DNA of 64,000 nucleotides from Sparassis latifolia (taxonomy: Eukaryota; Basidiomycota; Agaricomycetes; Polyporales; Sparassidaceae). The notes under the pieces are model-generated. The model had not been told where the DNA came from. It worked only from the letters and a program-made list of their open reading frames with translations, and ran no database searches. Positions 1 to 11,405 of the stretch are shown in pieces. Positions within the stretch are counted from its first letter, which is position 1. Every line of letters begins with the position of its first letter. Location of the stretch: the NCBI GenBank assembly GCA_018466975.1, contig CM031555.1:2976001-3040000 (forward strand), given 5' to 3'. The translations under genes and the position numbers were made by a program.

Positions 1-1821
1 AGGGCAGGTGTGTTTGTGGATTATACTGTGAGACCTGGTGCTCATGCAGTATCTAGTTCATGCAGATTAAGCAGTGTTAAGGTCATTACCTTCTCTCATA
101 TATTCTTCTTTCACTACCATCATGTGTTCACATCTCATCTTGATTTGCAGATCACTGTCAATGATTGATGGGCTAGAGAAGAGGCTGTAAGCATGCTGCT
201 TATATCACATGTTTGTACATGTTATTATATGGGCAACTTCACCTCTGTTAGTGTTACTGTGGCTCAGCTTGCAGCTATCTTATGAGGGTGAGTTGAGGTG
301 TGGACTGGTTGGATTGAGATCAACAAATGTAGATTTAAACTGCCTCAAATGTTGAGTAGGATCAGTTCAGTTCAATGTTAGTTTGGACTTGCCAGCTGGG
401 TTAGATGAGTTAGCTTTGATGCGACTTGTGTCATTGACTTATCTCTTCTTCATCTTTAACTCTTGTTTTTTTCAAGCTATTCATAGAGTGCACTTAAGCT
501 TTTTTTAAAGTACACTTATACACTACTCAGAGTGCATTTAGGTTTTATTTGGAGTCTCTTAATACATTGATGAGATTGTATTTTCATTGCAAGCAGGAAA
601 GGTGGAGTACGAGCTGAGGTGCAGGGAAGGAGAAGAGTCTATTTCAGAGGTATGAGGTGAGTAGCCTGATAACATAGAAAATCTCTGTAGTTGCAATGAT
701 CACTGAAAACATGTCAGAGTAAAATCGCACTGCTTTAAGGAGAACTCTGAAATGCAGAAACACAAGACTGCCCAGAAATGCACAAATGCAAGACTGCCCA
801 AAGATGCTTTAACTGGATGAGATGAGAATGTGAATGAGGCTTTTGCAAGCCTACCTTCCAGGATGGTGGGTTCTACTTTGACCTCTTTCCTCACCATCAT
901 ACTTAAACTGGTCCTCACCTTTTCTGCCCTCCTGATACTGCCCACATCTGCTTAATAATTGCTTCACTGAATCACTGCCCATCATGCCATATCTTGCCAT
1001 CCTGTCTGCTCATGCTCCTACTCAATCTGAGGAGTTGTCCATCATCAGGCCCGCCTGAGTGCTGATATGCTCCCAGACCTTCTAGCCTCTGAAAATGCAT
1101 TTTTCAGCGATCATTCAGACCTCACTACTCTATGCCTTAGCCTCTGAGATGCATCTGACCCTTTCACAACATTCTGCAAACTTTTCTGACTTCACGTGAC
1201 TCCATTCAACTTCGCTCAATTCCTTGCAACTTTTCATCGAGATTTGACATTCTTTCATCACTCATACACCACTCTTGCATCTCCCTACTGTCAGATACCA
1301 CTTACCCATTGTCCTTTGGTCTCATCTGATGCGTCCTGGCCAATTTTCTTATAAGTCTGTACCTTTCTGACATTGCACCATCTCTCTGGATGTCACACTG
1401 ACTCGCTAGTTCATTGTACTGACTTATCAGTGTCGCTTGATGGTTGCACCCTCTTGTTTTGCAAATCTCATCCCCTTTATTATTCAACCTTTCTCTTCAA
1501 GACTCCTACCTTCGTGCTGGACTGGAGATGCCATTAAAATGTTCCATGTGGTTCAGGACAAGTAGCATATGTTTTCTTTCAATTTTCCTCTACTTTACCA
1601 TCCTTCTCCATTGCTAACATATAACATTCACCTCTCCACTCACTTTATCTATTTTCCTATTGGTCCTAGACCATTGTGACTCTTTCCAAAGTCAGGATCT
1701 AACTGACATTTCACAACTTTTGCATTTTCTCTCCCTTTGTCCCTCTTTATAAATACCTGCTGTATCTACATCAATTATCATTGAAGACCAGTAGGGAGGA
1801 GTTCCTCTTAGCTTCACATCA
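1..1821. other. AT-rich stretch without a recognisable gene
   Basis: Short open frames occur on both strands but none shows a recognisable domain, splice structure or codon pattern. I see only low-complexity AT-rich sequence, probably old transposon debris. Confidence 0.5.
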
Positions 1822-2216
1822 CTGAGAAACTGTGTTTACTGTGATAGCGACTTCAAACTGTGATATACCCCACTGCAACACTGTGACACTGTGACACTGT
1901 GACATAGTGAGACTGCGACACTGTGATATAGTGAGACAGTAATACTTTGAGACTGCATACTGCATTTAGAAACTGCGACTGTGACTGCAATAGTGAACTG
2001 TGACACTGTGATAGTGACATAGTGATATAGCGATATACCACCTGAGAAACTGCATTTACTGTGATAGCAACTTCAAACTGTGACATACCCCACTGTGTCA
2101 CTGTAATATAGTGAGACTGCAATACTCTGAGACTGCATATTGTGTTTAGAAACTGCGACTGTAACTGTAATAGTGAACATTGTGATAGTGACATAGTGAT
2201 ATAGCGATATACCACC
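1822..2216. repeat. Two-copy tandem duplication made of short GTGACA/TAGTGA motifs
   Basis: A block starting with CTGAGAAACTG and ending with ATAGCGATATACCAC occurs twice in direct orientation, about 1822-2040 (about 219 bp) and 2042-2216 (about 175 bp). The second copy lacks some internal repeats of the short motif ACTGTGAC. Each block is itself built from degenerate ACTGTGA/ATAGTGA units. The minus-strand reading frame across it (120 codons) follows from the repeat and is not evidence of a gene. Confidence 0.85.
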
Positions 2217-3554
2217 TACATTAGTCTTACTCTGACTTTTGCATTAAACTAACTGCGAATTCATCGAGATGGTGAATACTGTGTTTCTCCATAGTGTTCT
2301 ACCTCTACAGATAGTTCCCTTCACCTTTGCAATTAGTTTATCTTTGCCTATGAGTTTGGTGATTGTGTTGTGACTTTAGCTTTCCACTCTACGACTTTTG
2401 TGACTTTATTGTAGATTGTCAATTGACTTTGCATTTATATTGTGAGCCCTTGTTCTTTTACAGGTTGCATCCCCCTTAGGCTTTAGTTGAGATTCTGGGA
2501 CCTACTTGCATTATTTTACAGTTGTGATGCTCTTCCCTCATACACAGATCGCTCTTCTTATTTGTTTTTAGTTGAGTTTAGGTGTTTGTGTCGAGTGTGC
2601 ACTTATTAGTGCCTAATAAGCACCCACCCACCTTAGAGGCATATCTTCCATCCTGAACTCAATTGCCCATTTATGGACATCAGCATCATCCTTTATAAAT
2701 ACACTCTTACAGAAGCTTTTCTTCGCATTGAGGTCTTTATTAAGCCCTTTAATCTGATCCTGTAAAAGCATGGGCAGTTCAGATGCATGTCCTGCTGGTG
2801 GGCCTCCTGTGAGTACATTTTCCTTCATTGTTTGATCCTTACAAATCTCTCAGGTATTTATGATTCAGGCCCAGTCTGAAGTGGCCAGTGTGGGGATTAT
2901 CCTACCTCTTCTGTGTGATATCCCTGTCCTTGCCCAAGTGGAAATACATCTTGCAACAGCTCACACTATGAAAGGTGATTATTGAATGATCTCTCAGATT
3001 ACTGACCACCTTTCTGCTGTTATTCCTCATAGTTTAACTGCCCACCTTTTATATGATGACCCTGCTGTTTGTGAGGACTTTGGTTTGGGGCACCCACCAG
3101 ATGGTTTTTCTGACAGTGGTGTGCAATTGTTCTATCCCTATCCTCCTGAAATTGCATTCCTTATCTTTATTGCTCTCAGAAATGTTGCACCTTCAGGTTG
3201 AGACATTGCATGATGTGGCCTGCAGACTATACAATGTTATGCACAGAATCATGAGTAGATGTGAGTTGGCAGATGACACTTTGAGATGATTGCAGATCAT
3301 AGTTGAGGAGTTGAAAGTAGCCTTCAGGCTCATAGTGTTCCCTTCTCTGATAACCAGCTTCCAATTGGTGTTGGACTAAGAGCTGTTGCATAGTGCCATA
3401 TAGTATCTCCCAAAATGTGAGATTGTTTCACAGATGTGATTCTCACTTCAGTGCACTATGTATTCCTTCAGCATATTCAGAGATTTGATATATTATTGAA
3501 TCTACGAAGAGGATAGTAACAGAGAAGAGGAAGATGAATGCATGTACCTATTTT
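2217..3554. other. AT-rich stretch, no gene recognised
   Basis: Frames of 71-78 codons exist near 2613-2828 (minus) and 2986-3289 (plus). They have no recognisable motif and no supporting splice sites. I treat the region as transposon debris. Confidence 0.4.
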
Positions 3555-3896
3555 TCAACTGCTCATATTCTCTCTGTACTGTATGCTTGCATCATCAGAA
3601 TGAAGAACAAGTGAAGTGTGAGTCCTCTTGTAGTAAAGATTAAAATGAGTTATACAAGAAGAGCAAAAAATCACTAAATCTCTATTAGAAAGAGGAATAA
3701 TAATTTTAGGCTCCACCAGACAGCGCTCACCATTAGTGTAATCTCTAATTGCCAGCACTAAGCAGGCCTTGAGGTTCTTGACATCTCTGGGTGCATAAGT
3801 AGCAATGTTGATATTTAACACAAAGCTAGTGAAGAGATGGCATGGTGACATTGCTCCACTAGGAAGAACTTCAGCAAATAGCTCAAGTTCCTCATA
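3555..3896 (-). pseudogene. Fragment of a 2-oxoglutarate/Fe(II) dioxygenase-like ORF
   Basis: Reading down from 3896 the frame stays open for about 113 codons. It contains a pattern I associate with fungal double-stranded beta-helix dioxygenases. There is a stretch NINIATYAPRDVKN where an HxD iron-binding pair would be expected, here with Pro in place of His. Further on come ITHFNLYYK, a candidate distal iron-binding His, and SLVLHSD with a possible substrate-binding position. The fragment starts exactly where the neighbouring Helitron 3' end stops, so the Helitron may have landed inside this ORF and removed the upstream part. The family assignment is from memory and is tentative. With the HxD His missing it would be inactive. 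Confidence 0.4.
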
Positions 3897-4075
3897 CTTG
3901 CTTGGAGTGGGCCAATGCTAATGCATGGCAAGGACAATTCCTGATTTTAATATCTATCAGACCTATACTTCTAATATGTGTTTAGTCTCTTTTTTTGCAC
4001 TTATCATTCAAAAGTATTACAGTTGTATATTTTTATAATTAAACATACATTTAGCTATGTTACAATCTAGTACAG

Positions 4076-5251
4076 TCATGCTTTAACATATACTACAACA
4101 GAACTAATCTTTGATCTACACTTTGTCAGCACTATTGAATTTATGCTCTCTATTTGTCCCTCTAGTATACAAGTCTGCCCAGTTGTAACCCCATCATTAA
4201 ACCAGACACTTCCAGTTTTTGTAATGATACCTGCAGTAAAGTGGAACCCACCATAATAAACTATACAACAGAGTCTATACTTCTGATCTTGCAATTCTAA
4301 CTCAGATTCTCAGTTAATCTGCAGACTATTAGTAATGAAACACTAAAAATTTGGCAAAGACTCATATTTCAGATTATAAAGTAAGGCACTATTACAGTTA
4401 GGACAAACATGCTCAGAGCATCTGGCAAAAATTGCATCCAGCCAGTTTGTACTTGATCTATTCTTGTAGGACCTAAGTTTGAATGGACTATCTTTTCATA
4501 CTGCTCTGCTACCATCCCAAAGTACTTGTCCATCTGTATTACTCTCAAATTCTATATTACAGTGATTACATATAAGTGTGCAAGTCAGAATATCTTCAGA
4601 GTGATTCAACATCTCCTGGCATAATGCATAGATATCAGTTCCTTCTGTGCCTATTACTGGAAATATCTCAGAGTTAACTTGGTGCAAACTTAGTCTGATT
4701 TTGTCTTGTGCATTTTCCATTGTCAATTTGCCCAGTTTAACATCATTAAACACTTATGTAAAAAGCTGCAGGTGAATATTCTGCTACTGAACATTGGACA
4801 TCCATCATTCAGGTGAAGTTGTATATGCAGCATGTAAGATTGAAAAGAGACTGTCATAGGCACAACTGTATGTTTTTGCATTCCAAACAAAGCCTTGCAG
4901 TGAAGCCAGATTTTCTGATATTATAGTACTTGTAACCTTCTGTTTCTTAGACTTAGAGCCTGCTGCATCTTCACTATGCTTATGCTTAGCACCATGTGCT
5001 GCACCAGGGTCATTACTCAGAGTAACAAGGCTTTTTGTTCCTGCAGCTGCTACATAGCGGGCTAACTCTAGAGCTTGATGTTCTGCTCAAGTTGGTGTTT
5101 TACTTTCTGCAGTCTCTTTAGTGGCTCTCTTCTTTGGTTTCTCCAAAAGTTTAAAGGGTTCAATTTCCAGTGGCTTCTTAATTATATATGGTACCTCTTT
5201 TAATCACCTAATGGCGTGGTGTACTATTTTGGGAATATAATCTTGGCCTTT
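4076..5251 (-). pseudogene. Helitron copy A, C-terminal ubiquitin-protease-like peptidase region
   Basis: The region corresponds to codons 80-310 of the C-terminal frame of copy B, broken here by several stops. Parts still visible are a Cys box (YSCAYDSLFSIL, near 4855), a Cys pair LICNHCNIEF (4496-4753 frame), and a His box YYGGFHFTAGI followed by VWFNDGVTTG (4076-4294 frame). This order of Cys box, zinc-ribbon-like Cys pairs and GGxHF His box resembles C19-type ubiquitin peptidases. Copy A keeps the His that copy B has lost, although its frame is more broken. Confidence 0.6.
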
Positions 5252-5890
5252 TCATGTACGATATGCATGTATAACTGCACCACGAGTAGGACCATCAATA
5301 AGTGCAGGCAATTTCTTGCTATACTGCAGTCTAGTTATTTCATCTAACAGTTCCAAGTCTCGAAATTCTTGTCTTAAGTAGCTAGTTATGCCACCAGTAA
5401 GCTTTGCTGGATCAAATCCTTGCACAAATATTGTACCTGCATATGTTGAACCTTGTGATAGACAGGTATATATAGACTGATGTGTCCGACAGTTCTGAAG
5501 ATCACATACATTATCTGGATGAGTTCTGCCTTGAGAATTGAAATCTGTCATTGCAAAGTTTGAAATTACTGCCACTTGATCTCGACTTATGTGCAGGCAT
5601 GCACCATTGGGCATTACACAGTCAATCTCTTGTACTTGATGTGTAATAGAAACAACATTCAGGGGTAAGCCATCTAATTGAATAGGAGATGGAGGTGCAG
5701 TCAACTTTACAAATAAAATATCAAGAGTCATTTTAGCTTGAGTAAGTGGTCGTGAATTCCAGCTAACTACAATGCCTTCAGCACCATTAGTGACACCACA
5801 TTCAGTTGCTTCATTGTTCTTAATTATAACAGGCAGCTCAATACATAGGGACAATTTACCTGGATGATAGTTGGTACAATAGTGTGGCAA
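5252..5890 (-). pseudogene. Helitron copy A, C-terminal end of the Pif1-like helicase
   Basis: A 212-codon open frame matches the end of a Helitron Pif1-family helicase. It has LPHYCTNYHPGKLSLCIEL, the VTNGAEGIVV motif, and the terminal segment with AMTDFNSQGRTHPDN and LSQGSTYAG that corresponds to helicase motifs V/VI. Compared with copy B at 28.2 kb this copy keeps Trp in VVSWNSRP and Gln in CLSQGST, where copy B has stop codons. The frame breaks after the RT dipeptide at 5252, where copy B continues. It cannot work alone because the Walker A/B half is absent. Confidence 0.75.
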
Positions 5891-5925
5891 GTTCCAGAGT
5901 ATTTCCTGCCCATGGCCAGGAATTT

Positions 5926-7166
5926 ATGCCAGAGTAGGGGGAGGGCATTGTGGATTCAATTTGCAGTATGAGCTGCAGTGAATGTTGAACTCGATTGCAA
6001 GCTCGGACAGATCTTGTTTCAATGGAGACATTCACTTTGGATTTGTTATTCAATGGCTCAATCTCACTTTGTGTTCTGTAAACATCTGTGTATTGGGTCT
6101 ACACTATGTAATAGAACTATTTTAAGGCAAATGTGCGAGCAAGCCCATTCGAAGGTGCAAGCATGCTGAGGTGCTCACCAGAAATCAACCAGAACTTGAA
6201 GCTGTATTGAGTGCTCACTTACTTGCTTTGACTCAACTTGCATCTTACTACTTCCACTTACCTTCTTGTCTTTCTTAATCCTCTTATGTTGAAGAAAGGC
6301 AAGTAAGGATGACAAGGGACATACTCTAAGGCCTACAAGAAGGTAAAATTGAAGCCAGTGATTAACGATACAAAACTATCGGGCACACGAACCTTTGTTC
6401 ACCATGGTCTGAATAATGGCCACCTAGGCTGATGATGAAATGATTCCCTTTTTACAGCTCTCGAGGATACTGAGAATCTGCTGAAAACTGAAGAAGCACC
6501 AACTCTTGATGAAGGAGCGACAGCTTTTGCAGAGCTACAATTCCTGAGGTACGAAGAGAATCGTTCTTATAAGTAGTGGGCCTTTGGAGGCTGACCTGAA
6601 CTGTGACACACTTTTCCCCAAACTGTAGAAAAATCCTAGAGGTAGAACTTAGCTACAAACATTCTAATAACTCTTCTTACCCAACTACAAGTTGACTATA
6701 GGTAGACATTCAAAACAATTGTATTGAAAACCAGTGCAACTTGTATAAATAACCATCAACAGATGCATGGCTGTAGTGCTTAGATTAAATAACAGATAAC
6801 AGCTATATGTCAAGGAACATTGAAATTACCTTCAATGGAGTGTTGTACTGAGTTTGATGCATTGTAACCATTACTATTGAATTGAAACCAAAAAATAGAC
6901 CTAGTTAGCACTTTAGAACATTCAATTTCATTAAGATTTGAGTGATAAACCACTTTTGCAACACTGAGGTGAACGGCAAGAAGACCTGCTTAGTCAGTTT
7001 CCTAATTTGGGAACTGACTTACCTGAGGTACTCATAGTTATCTCGGCCATGTCTCTAATTTTTTCACTTTTTTGACCTTTTAAAAAAGATTTCTGAGCTC
7101 AAACTATACTTGCCCAAATTGGAAAAGTTAGAAGCCTTTGAAGTTACAATTCCTATACTACAAAAA
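5926..7166. other. No gene recognised
   Basis: A 65-codon minus frame continues past the Helitron break at 5925 but has no recognisable content. The rest is AT-rich sequence with short unrelated frames. Confidence 0.4.
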
Positions 7167-7975
7167 ATAATGCATGAAACTATTACAAATGTGCCTACAA
7201 GAATCACTATAAAAATGTTACTAATGTGCCTGTAAGAATCATTTAAAAAATGACACTAGAAACTGTTACAAATGTGTCTGTAATAATCACTACAAAAAAT
7301 GACCCTAGAACTGTTACAAATGTGTCTACAAGAATTACTACAAAAAATAACCTTAGAAACTGTTACAAATGTGTCTATAAGAATCACTACAAAAAATGTT
7401 ACCAATGTGACTGTAAGAATTACTATAAAAAATGCCTCGAGAGACTACTACAAATGTGCCTATAAGAATCACTACAAAGAATGAGATTACAAACTGTTAC
7501 AAATGCACATGTAAGAATCGCTACAAAAAATGACCCTAAAAACTATTACAAATATGTCTATAAGAATCACTAGAAAAAATGACCCTAGAAGTTGTTACAA
7601 ATGTGCTTATAAGAATCACTACAAAAAATGACCCTAGAAACTGTTACAAATGTGCCTACAAGAATCACTACAAAAAATGTTACCAATGTGCCTATAAGAA
7701 TCACTACAAAAAATGACACTAGAAGCTATTACAAATGTACCTATAATAATCACTACAAAAAATGACCTAGAAGCTATTACAAATGTATGTATAAATATGA
7801 ATCACTACAAAAAATAGCACTAGAAACTGTTATGAGTGTGCGTATAAGAATCACTACAAAAAATGGCCCTAGAAACCACTATAAATGTGTCTACAAGAAT
7901 CATTACAAAAAAAAGTTGCTAATGTGCCTATAAGAATCACTACAAAAAATAGCACTAGAAACTTACAAATCTGTG
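7167..7975. repeat. Degenerate minisatellite, about 49-bp unit
   Basis: About 17 head-to-tail units carry the core ACAAATGTGCCTATAAGAAT followed by CACTACAAAAAATGACCCTAGAAACTG. The usual unit is 48-49 bp, and shorter units of about 30 bp lack the CCCTAGAAACTG part. Units differ by scattered substitutions, which indicates an old array. There are no unique spacers, so it is not a CRISPR-like array. Short plus-strand frames here follow from the repeat. Confidence 0.85.
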
Positions 7976-9339
7976 TATAACAATGTATTAAAATTTATAC
8001 AAGAAAATTTATTATATTATGTACTAACTTTTAGTATGTGATCTAGTTATGTCGAGTAATGATGTACAACTTGGGTGATTTAATAAAAATGTCTAGTGTC
8101 AAGCGAGACTTCAAATCTCCACAAATCCTGAGATAATCAGACTGGTCTTAAGTCAGATTGTATCTCAGTTGTTACTGAAGTAAATTAGGTGTTAGGAATA
8201 AGAATGAAGTAGTAAATACCCTTCTTGGATAAAGTACTAACTTCAGTAAAGTTGACTGATATGAGTACACGGACTCCGATATCAGACCTTGAGACTTATA
8301 GACTTAGAGACTTGGGCGATAGACTTTGTAATCCAATAAGTACAACTTTATGTACTTACAAACTACTAGTGACTTAGACAGAGATCTTACTACTTTACTT
8401 AGTAGTACTTGATTGCTTGGCACACAGTTGTATGTGAATATCAGTACATTCTTTTTTTTTGTCTCAGGCAGGAGCCTTTATATACTAAAACTTGTGGGAA
8501 AATTAGGACAATAAGGTCCAAAGCATAATAGACAGAAACAATGGAAAATAATAATAGAAGGATGAACAATTGCCTATGTAACAATAGGTTGTTCATAAAA
8601 TACACTAAAAAGGGTGTTCAATAGCCAGAAGGTTCAATAGAAACAATAGCGAAGATAAGCAATAGCTAAGTAAATAATAGCCACTTGAATCAATAGGAAC
8701 AATAGTTCTTAGTGTTATAAATAGTAGGCTATTGTCTTAGGATAATAAATAAATGGAAACAATAGCTAAGCTATTGTTGTACTTATTTATACAGCAAATA
8801 ACAAATAGAATCAATGGAACATTTCGACAAGTTACAAAGCATAACAAACTGCGTACTGAGCACTTGTAACTAAAAGTATGACCGGCAATAATAATGAAAG
8901 GATACAAACACAATTCACTACGCTTTAATCAAACCCAGCATCTTCATCTCATATTCCTCTTCTCCACAATCTACTCCTCAACAAGCGAAGTCCATTGATC
9001 GTCTGCTCAGCGGATAAACAACGATTCTGGGAATAGGGGGAAGAGGACCGAGCAGGATCTTGTGCTGATGCAAATGAGAAGATTGTCTACATCGAGCGAC
9101 CGTAAAGAGAGGCAAGGCGATGTATGTGCCGATGGATGGGATTGCAGTATCTCGTGCAATGTACTCATCCTCGAGGGCAGTTGGCATGTAGGTGCAATAT
9201 ATTTTGAGAAAAGGTTGGCATTGTCCTTTTCTATTCGCTGCTCTTGCAAGTCGTGCATGGAGATCTTCCTGTGTAGGGTAGAATCTTTACGTGAGACACA
9301 AATCATGTGTGTCCATAAGTGTCCTACAATATCTCATTA
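7976..9339. other. AT-rich stretch with dispersed ACAATAG motifs
   Basis: Between about 8500 and 8830 the motif ACAATAG and close variants such as GCAATAGC recur many times at irregular spacing, which suggests a very decayed repeat. Overlapping frames on both strands at 8978-9349 have no recognisable product. Confidence 0.4.
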
Positions 9340-9845
9340 TACTGCATAGTGTGAGTTTAGAAGAGCCTTATAATAGTTTACAAAGTCGCCTACTAACTCT
9401 CAGTATATTGTCTAGTAATATTCAGTAAGTCAACAATAACCTATTGTGCTGGTTCCTAATGTACTCATTACTATCAGTTTGTAATAAGCTTACAACAGTC
9501 ACCTGGTATCACTTTGTAAGAGTCTTCAATAACCTATAGTAGTGTTCTAGTACACTATCTGTAAGATGCTTACAATAGTTGAGTATACCATTAACTGCTA
9601 GTTGATGATTACAATACACTACAAAGTGTTATATTGACCTCCTAGTATGTTGTCTAGTAATGTTTAGTAAACCTTCTACAACATCTTATTATGCCATTTA
9701 TTGAATTCTGGTACACCCTCTAGTATTAGTTTGTAAGAACCTTAGAATAACCTACAAGGCTGCCTAGTTACCACTATAATGGCATGCTATACTGTCTACT
9801 GACACCTAGGATGACATCTACTATGAGTTTCTAAGGAGCTTACAT
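9340..9845. repeat. Very degenerate direct repeat, roughly 60-75 bp period
   Basis: Phrases like AGTTTGTAAGxxCTTACAATAACCTA, GTCTAGTA and TGCCTAGT recur six to eight times with indels. This looks like a decayed tandem array. A self dot-plot is needed to define the unit. Confidence 0.45.
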
Positions 9846-10039
9846 CATGTCACAATTTTCCTGGTATTTGTGCGATTTTTCCGGATTTTATTGTAAGTGT
9901 TTGCTCCAGCCACAAGTCACATTTCACATGAGCGTTAGTGAGACGACAAAAACTCGCACTGCATCACGTGGCAGCGCAAGTTTTTGTCGTCTCACTAACG
10001 CCCAAATAGGCACTGTGGTGCGAAACTTGTGTGACATGT
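9846..10039. mobile_element. Foldback (MITE-like) element with 26-bp hairpin core
   Basis: The core arms 9932-9957 and 9976-10001 are inverted copies with 25 of 26 positions matching, around an 18-nt loop (9958-9975) that contains CACGTG. Weaker inverted similarity continues outward to ATGTCACAA at about 9847 and TTGTGTGACAT at about 10028-10038. The near-perfect stem in strongly decayed surroundings suggests either a young insertion or selection for the fold. Confidence 0.7.
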
Positions 10040-10937
10040 GACAAGTTTAAGTACTTCTAGCCAAACTTGCAAGGCTTGTGGTTCACTCAATTCTGCTCAG
10101 ATTTTGATGAACCCGGTAGGCATTCTGACCGGAATTTTAAGCTAAATCTGATGGTGTCACTTTCAAAACATAATAATTACTTCTCGCAGTGATACAATTC
10201 AATTTCTCTGTTTTCTCTCACTCTTGCTTGTTTCTTCATTGTGTACTGCTTGTAATAAATAAGGCGCCCTATCTAACATGTACATGTATATTATAGAGTT
10301 ATTCCACAATTTAACTGGCATTTTTACAATTTTTCTACACTTCAGGCTGAGCATTCTAATTCAAAACTGAGGTATCTCAGCCAGTTTTACTTAGATTTAC
10401 TTGGTTTAAGAGAGTATTCTGAACTATGTTATGCATAGATTTTAATACCACTAAGGTTTACATCTTATAATTACTATGTGCTTCCTTTATTTCACTAACT
10501 AAATGCATCAACCTCCTGTGGCTGCTATACTACTTTTGTTGAGCTCTATTTGTGCAAGTCGCGTTGGTTTTCACTACAACTACTTTGAAACACCAACTCT
10601 AGTAGTTCATTAACATCAGGGAGTACAAAATTTGTAGTCTGACCTTAGCTAAGTCTAATCCAGAATGCTGAATTCAAAAATCCTGTTAACATAACATATT
10701 TTTGGATAGGGTCAATGAAATTTTTGAATTTTTCCTGTTCTAGTCTTAGCTTCTTGCTATACAACCACCACCATCAACTCTGGCCATTTGATCAAACATA
10801 CTCCACTATGTTACTTCTTCTTTGGCTGCTTTCCATTGCTGTCTACATATATCCAGCATGCTATCTATAGCATCCATTAGTTGATACAGCAGGTAATATA
10901 GCATTATTTCATAGCTTATTATCGGCACTTACTTCTG
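10040..10937. other. No gene recognised
   Basis: AT-rich sequence without long frames, recognisable motifs or repeats. Confidence 0.45.
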
Positions 10938-11405
10938 CAGATGATTTTATACTGTCTACTACCATCCAGATACTGGCATCCACCTTTGAAAGAGATGAGC
11001 CATTTAATGGCAGGGTACTGGCATCCACGCTCACAGAAAGAGATGTGCCATATAATGGCAGGGTACTGGCATCCACGCTCGCAGAAAGAGATGTGCCATA
11101 TAATGGCAGGGTACTGGCATCCACCCTCGCAGAAAGAGATGTGCCATATAATGGCAGGGTACTGGCATCCACCCTCGCAAAAAGAGATAGGCCATGTAAT
11201 GCTGCTGCAGATGATTTTTTACTGTCTACTCTCACCTGGATACTGCCGTCCACCTTTAAAAGTAACTTGTCATGGAATGGTAGGGCACTGACATCCACTG
11301 TCACAAAAAGAAACATATCATGGAATGACAGAGTACTGGTGTTTGCTCTTACAGGAAGAGCCATACCATTAAATAGCAGGGTATTAGCATTGTCTCTTGC
11401 AGAGA
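10938..11405. repeat. 48-bp minisatellite within a higher-order unit
   Basis: Units start with ACTGGCATCCAC at 10972, 11017, 11065, 11113 and 11161. The last four are spaced by exactly 48 bp and the first unit is 45 bp. A 34-bp lead-in (GCAGATGATTTTATACTG...) at 10938 recurs at 11207 and is followed by three more diverged units up to 11405. Because 48 is a multiple of three, the array is open in two plus frames and one minus frame, giving 16-residue protein repeats on both strands. I see no start context, splice site or flanking domain that would make it a gene. Confidence 0.88.

Larger units (their letters stand above)
3897..5925 (-). mobile_element. Helitron 3' fragment (copy A)
   Basis: This minus-strand segment is co-linear with the 3' part of the Helitron at 28.2-30.2 kb and clearly homologous to it. 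Homology starts near 5925 (shared GCAGGAAA) and ends after CCACTCCAAGCAAG at 3897. Both copies diverge exactly there and both are followed by T, consistent with insertion into a Helitron A/T target. A 7-bp stem with one bulged base (GCCATGC / GCATTGGC, plus-strand 3911-3929) lies 14 nt before the end, in the position of a Helitron 3' hairpin. The canonical CTRR terminus is not present. The 5' part (Rep and most of the helicase) is missing. Confidence 0.8.

Noticed and set aside
1853..2215. 120-codon minus frame rich in Ser/Gln/Val
   Set aside because: It lies entirely in a low-complexity tandem duplication.
7167..7975. CRISPR-like array
   Set aside because: Units are contiguous with no unique spacers, and the genome is eukaryotic.
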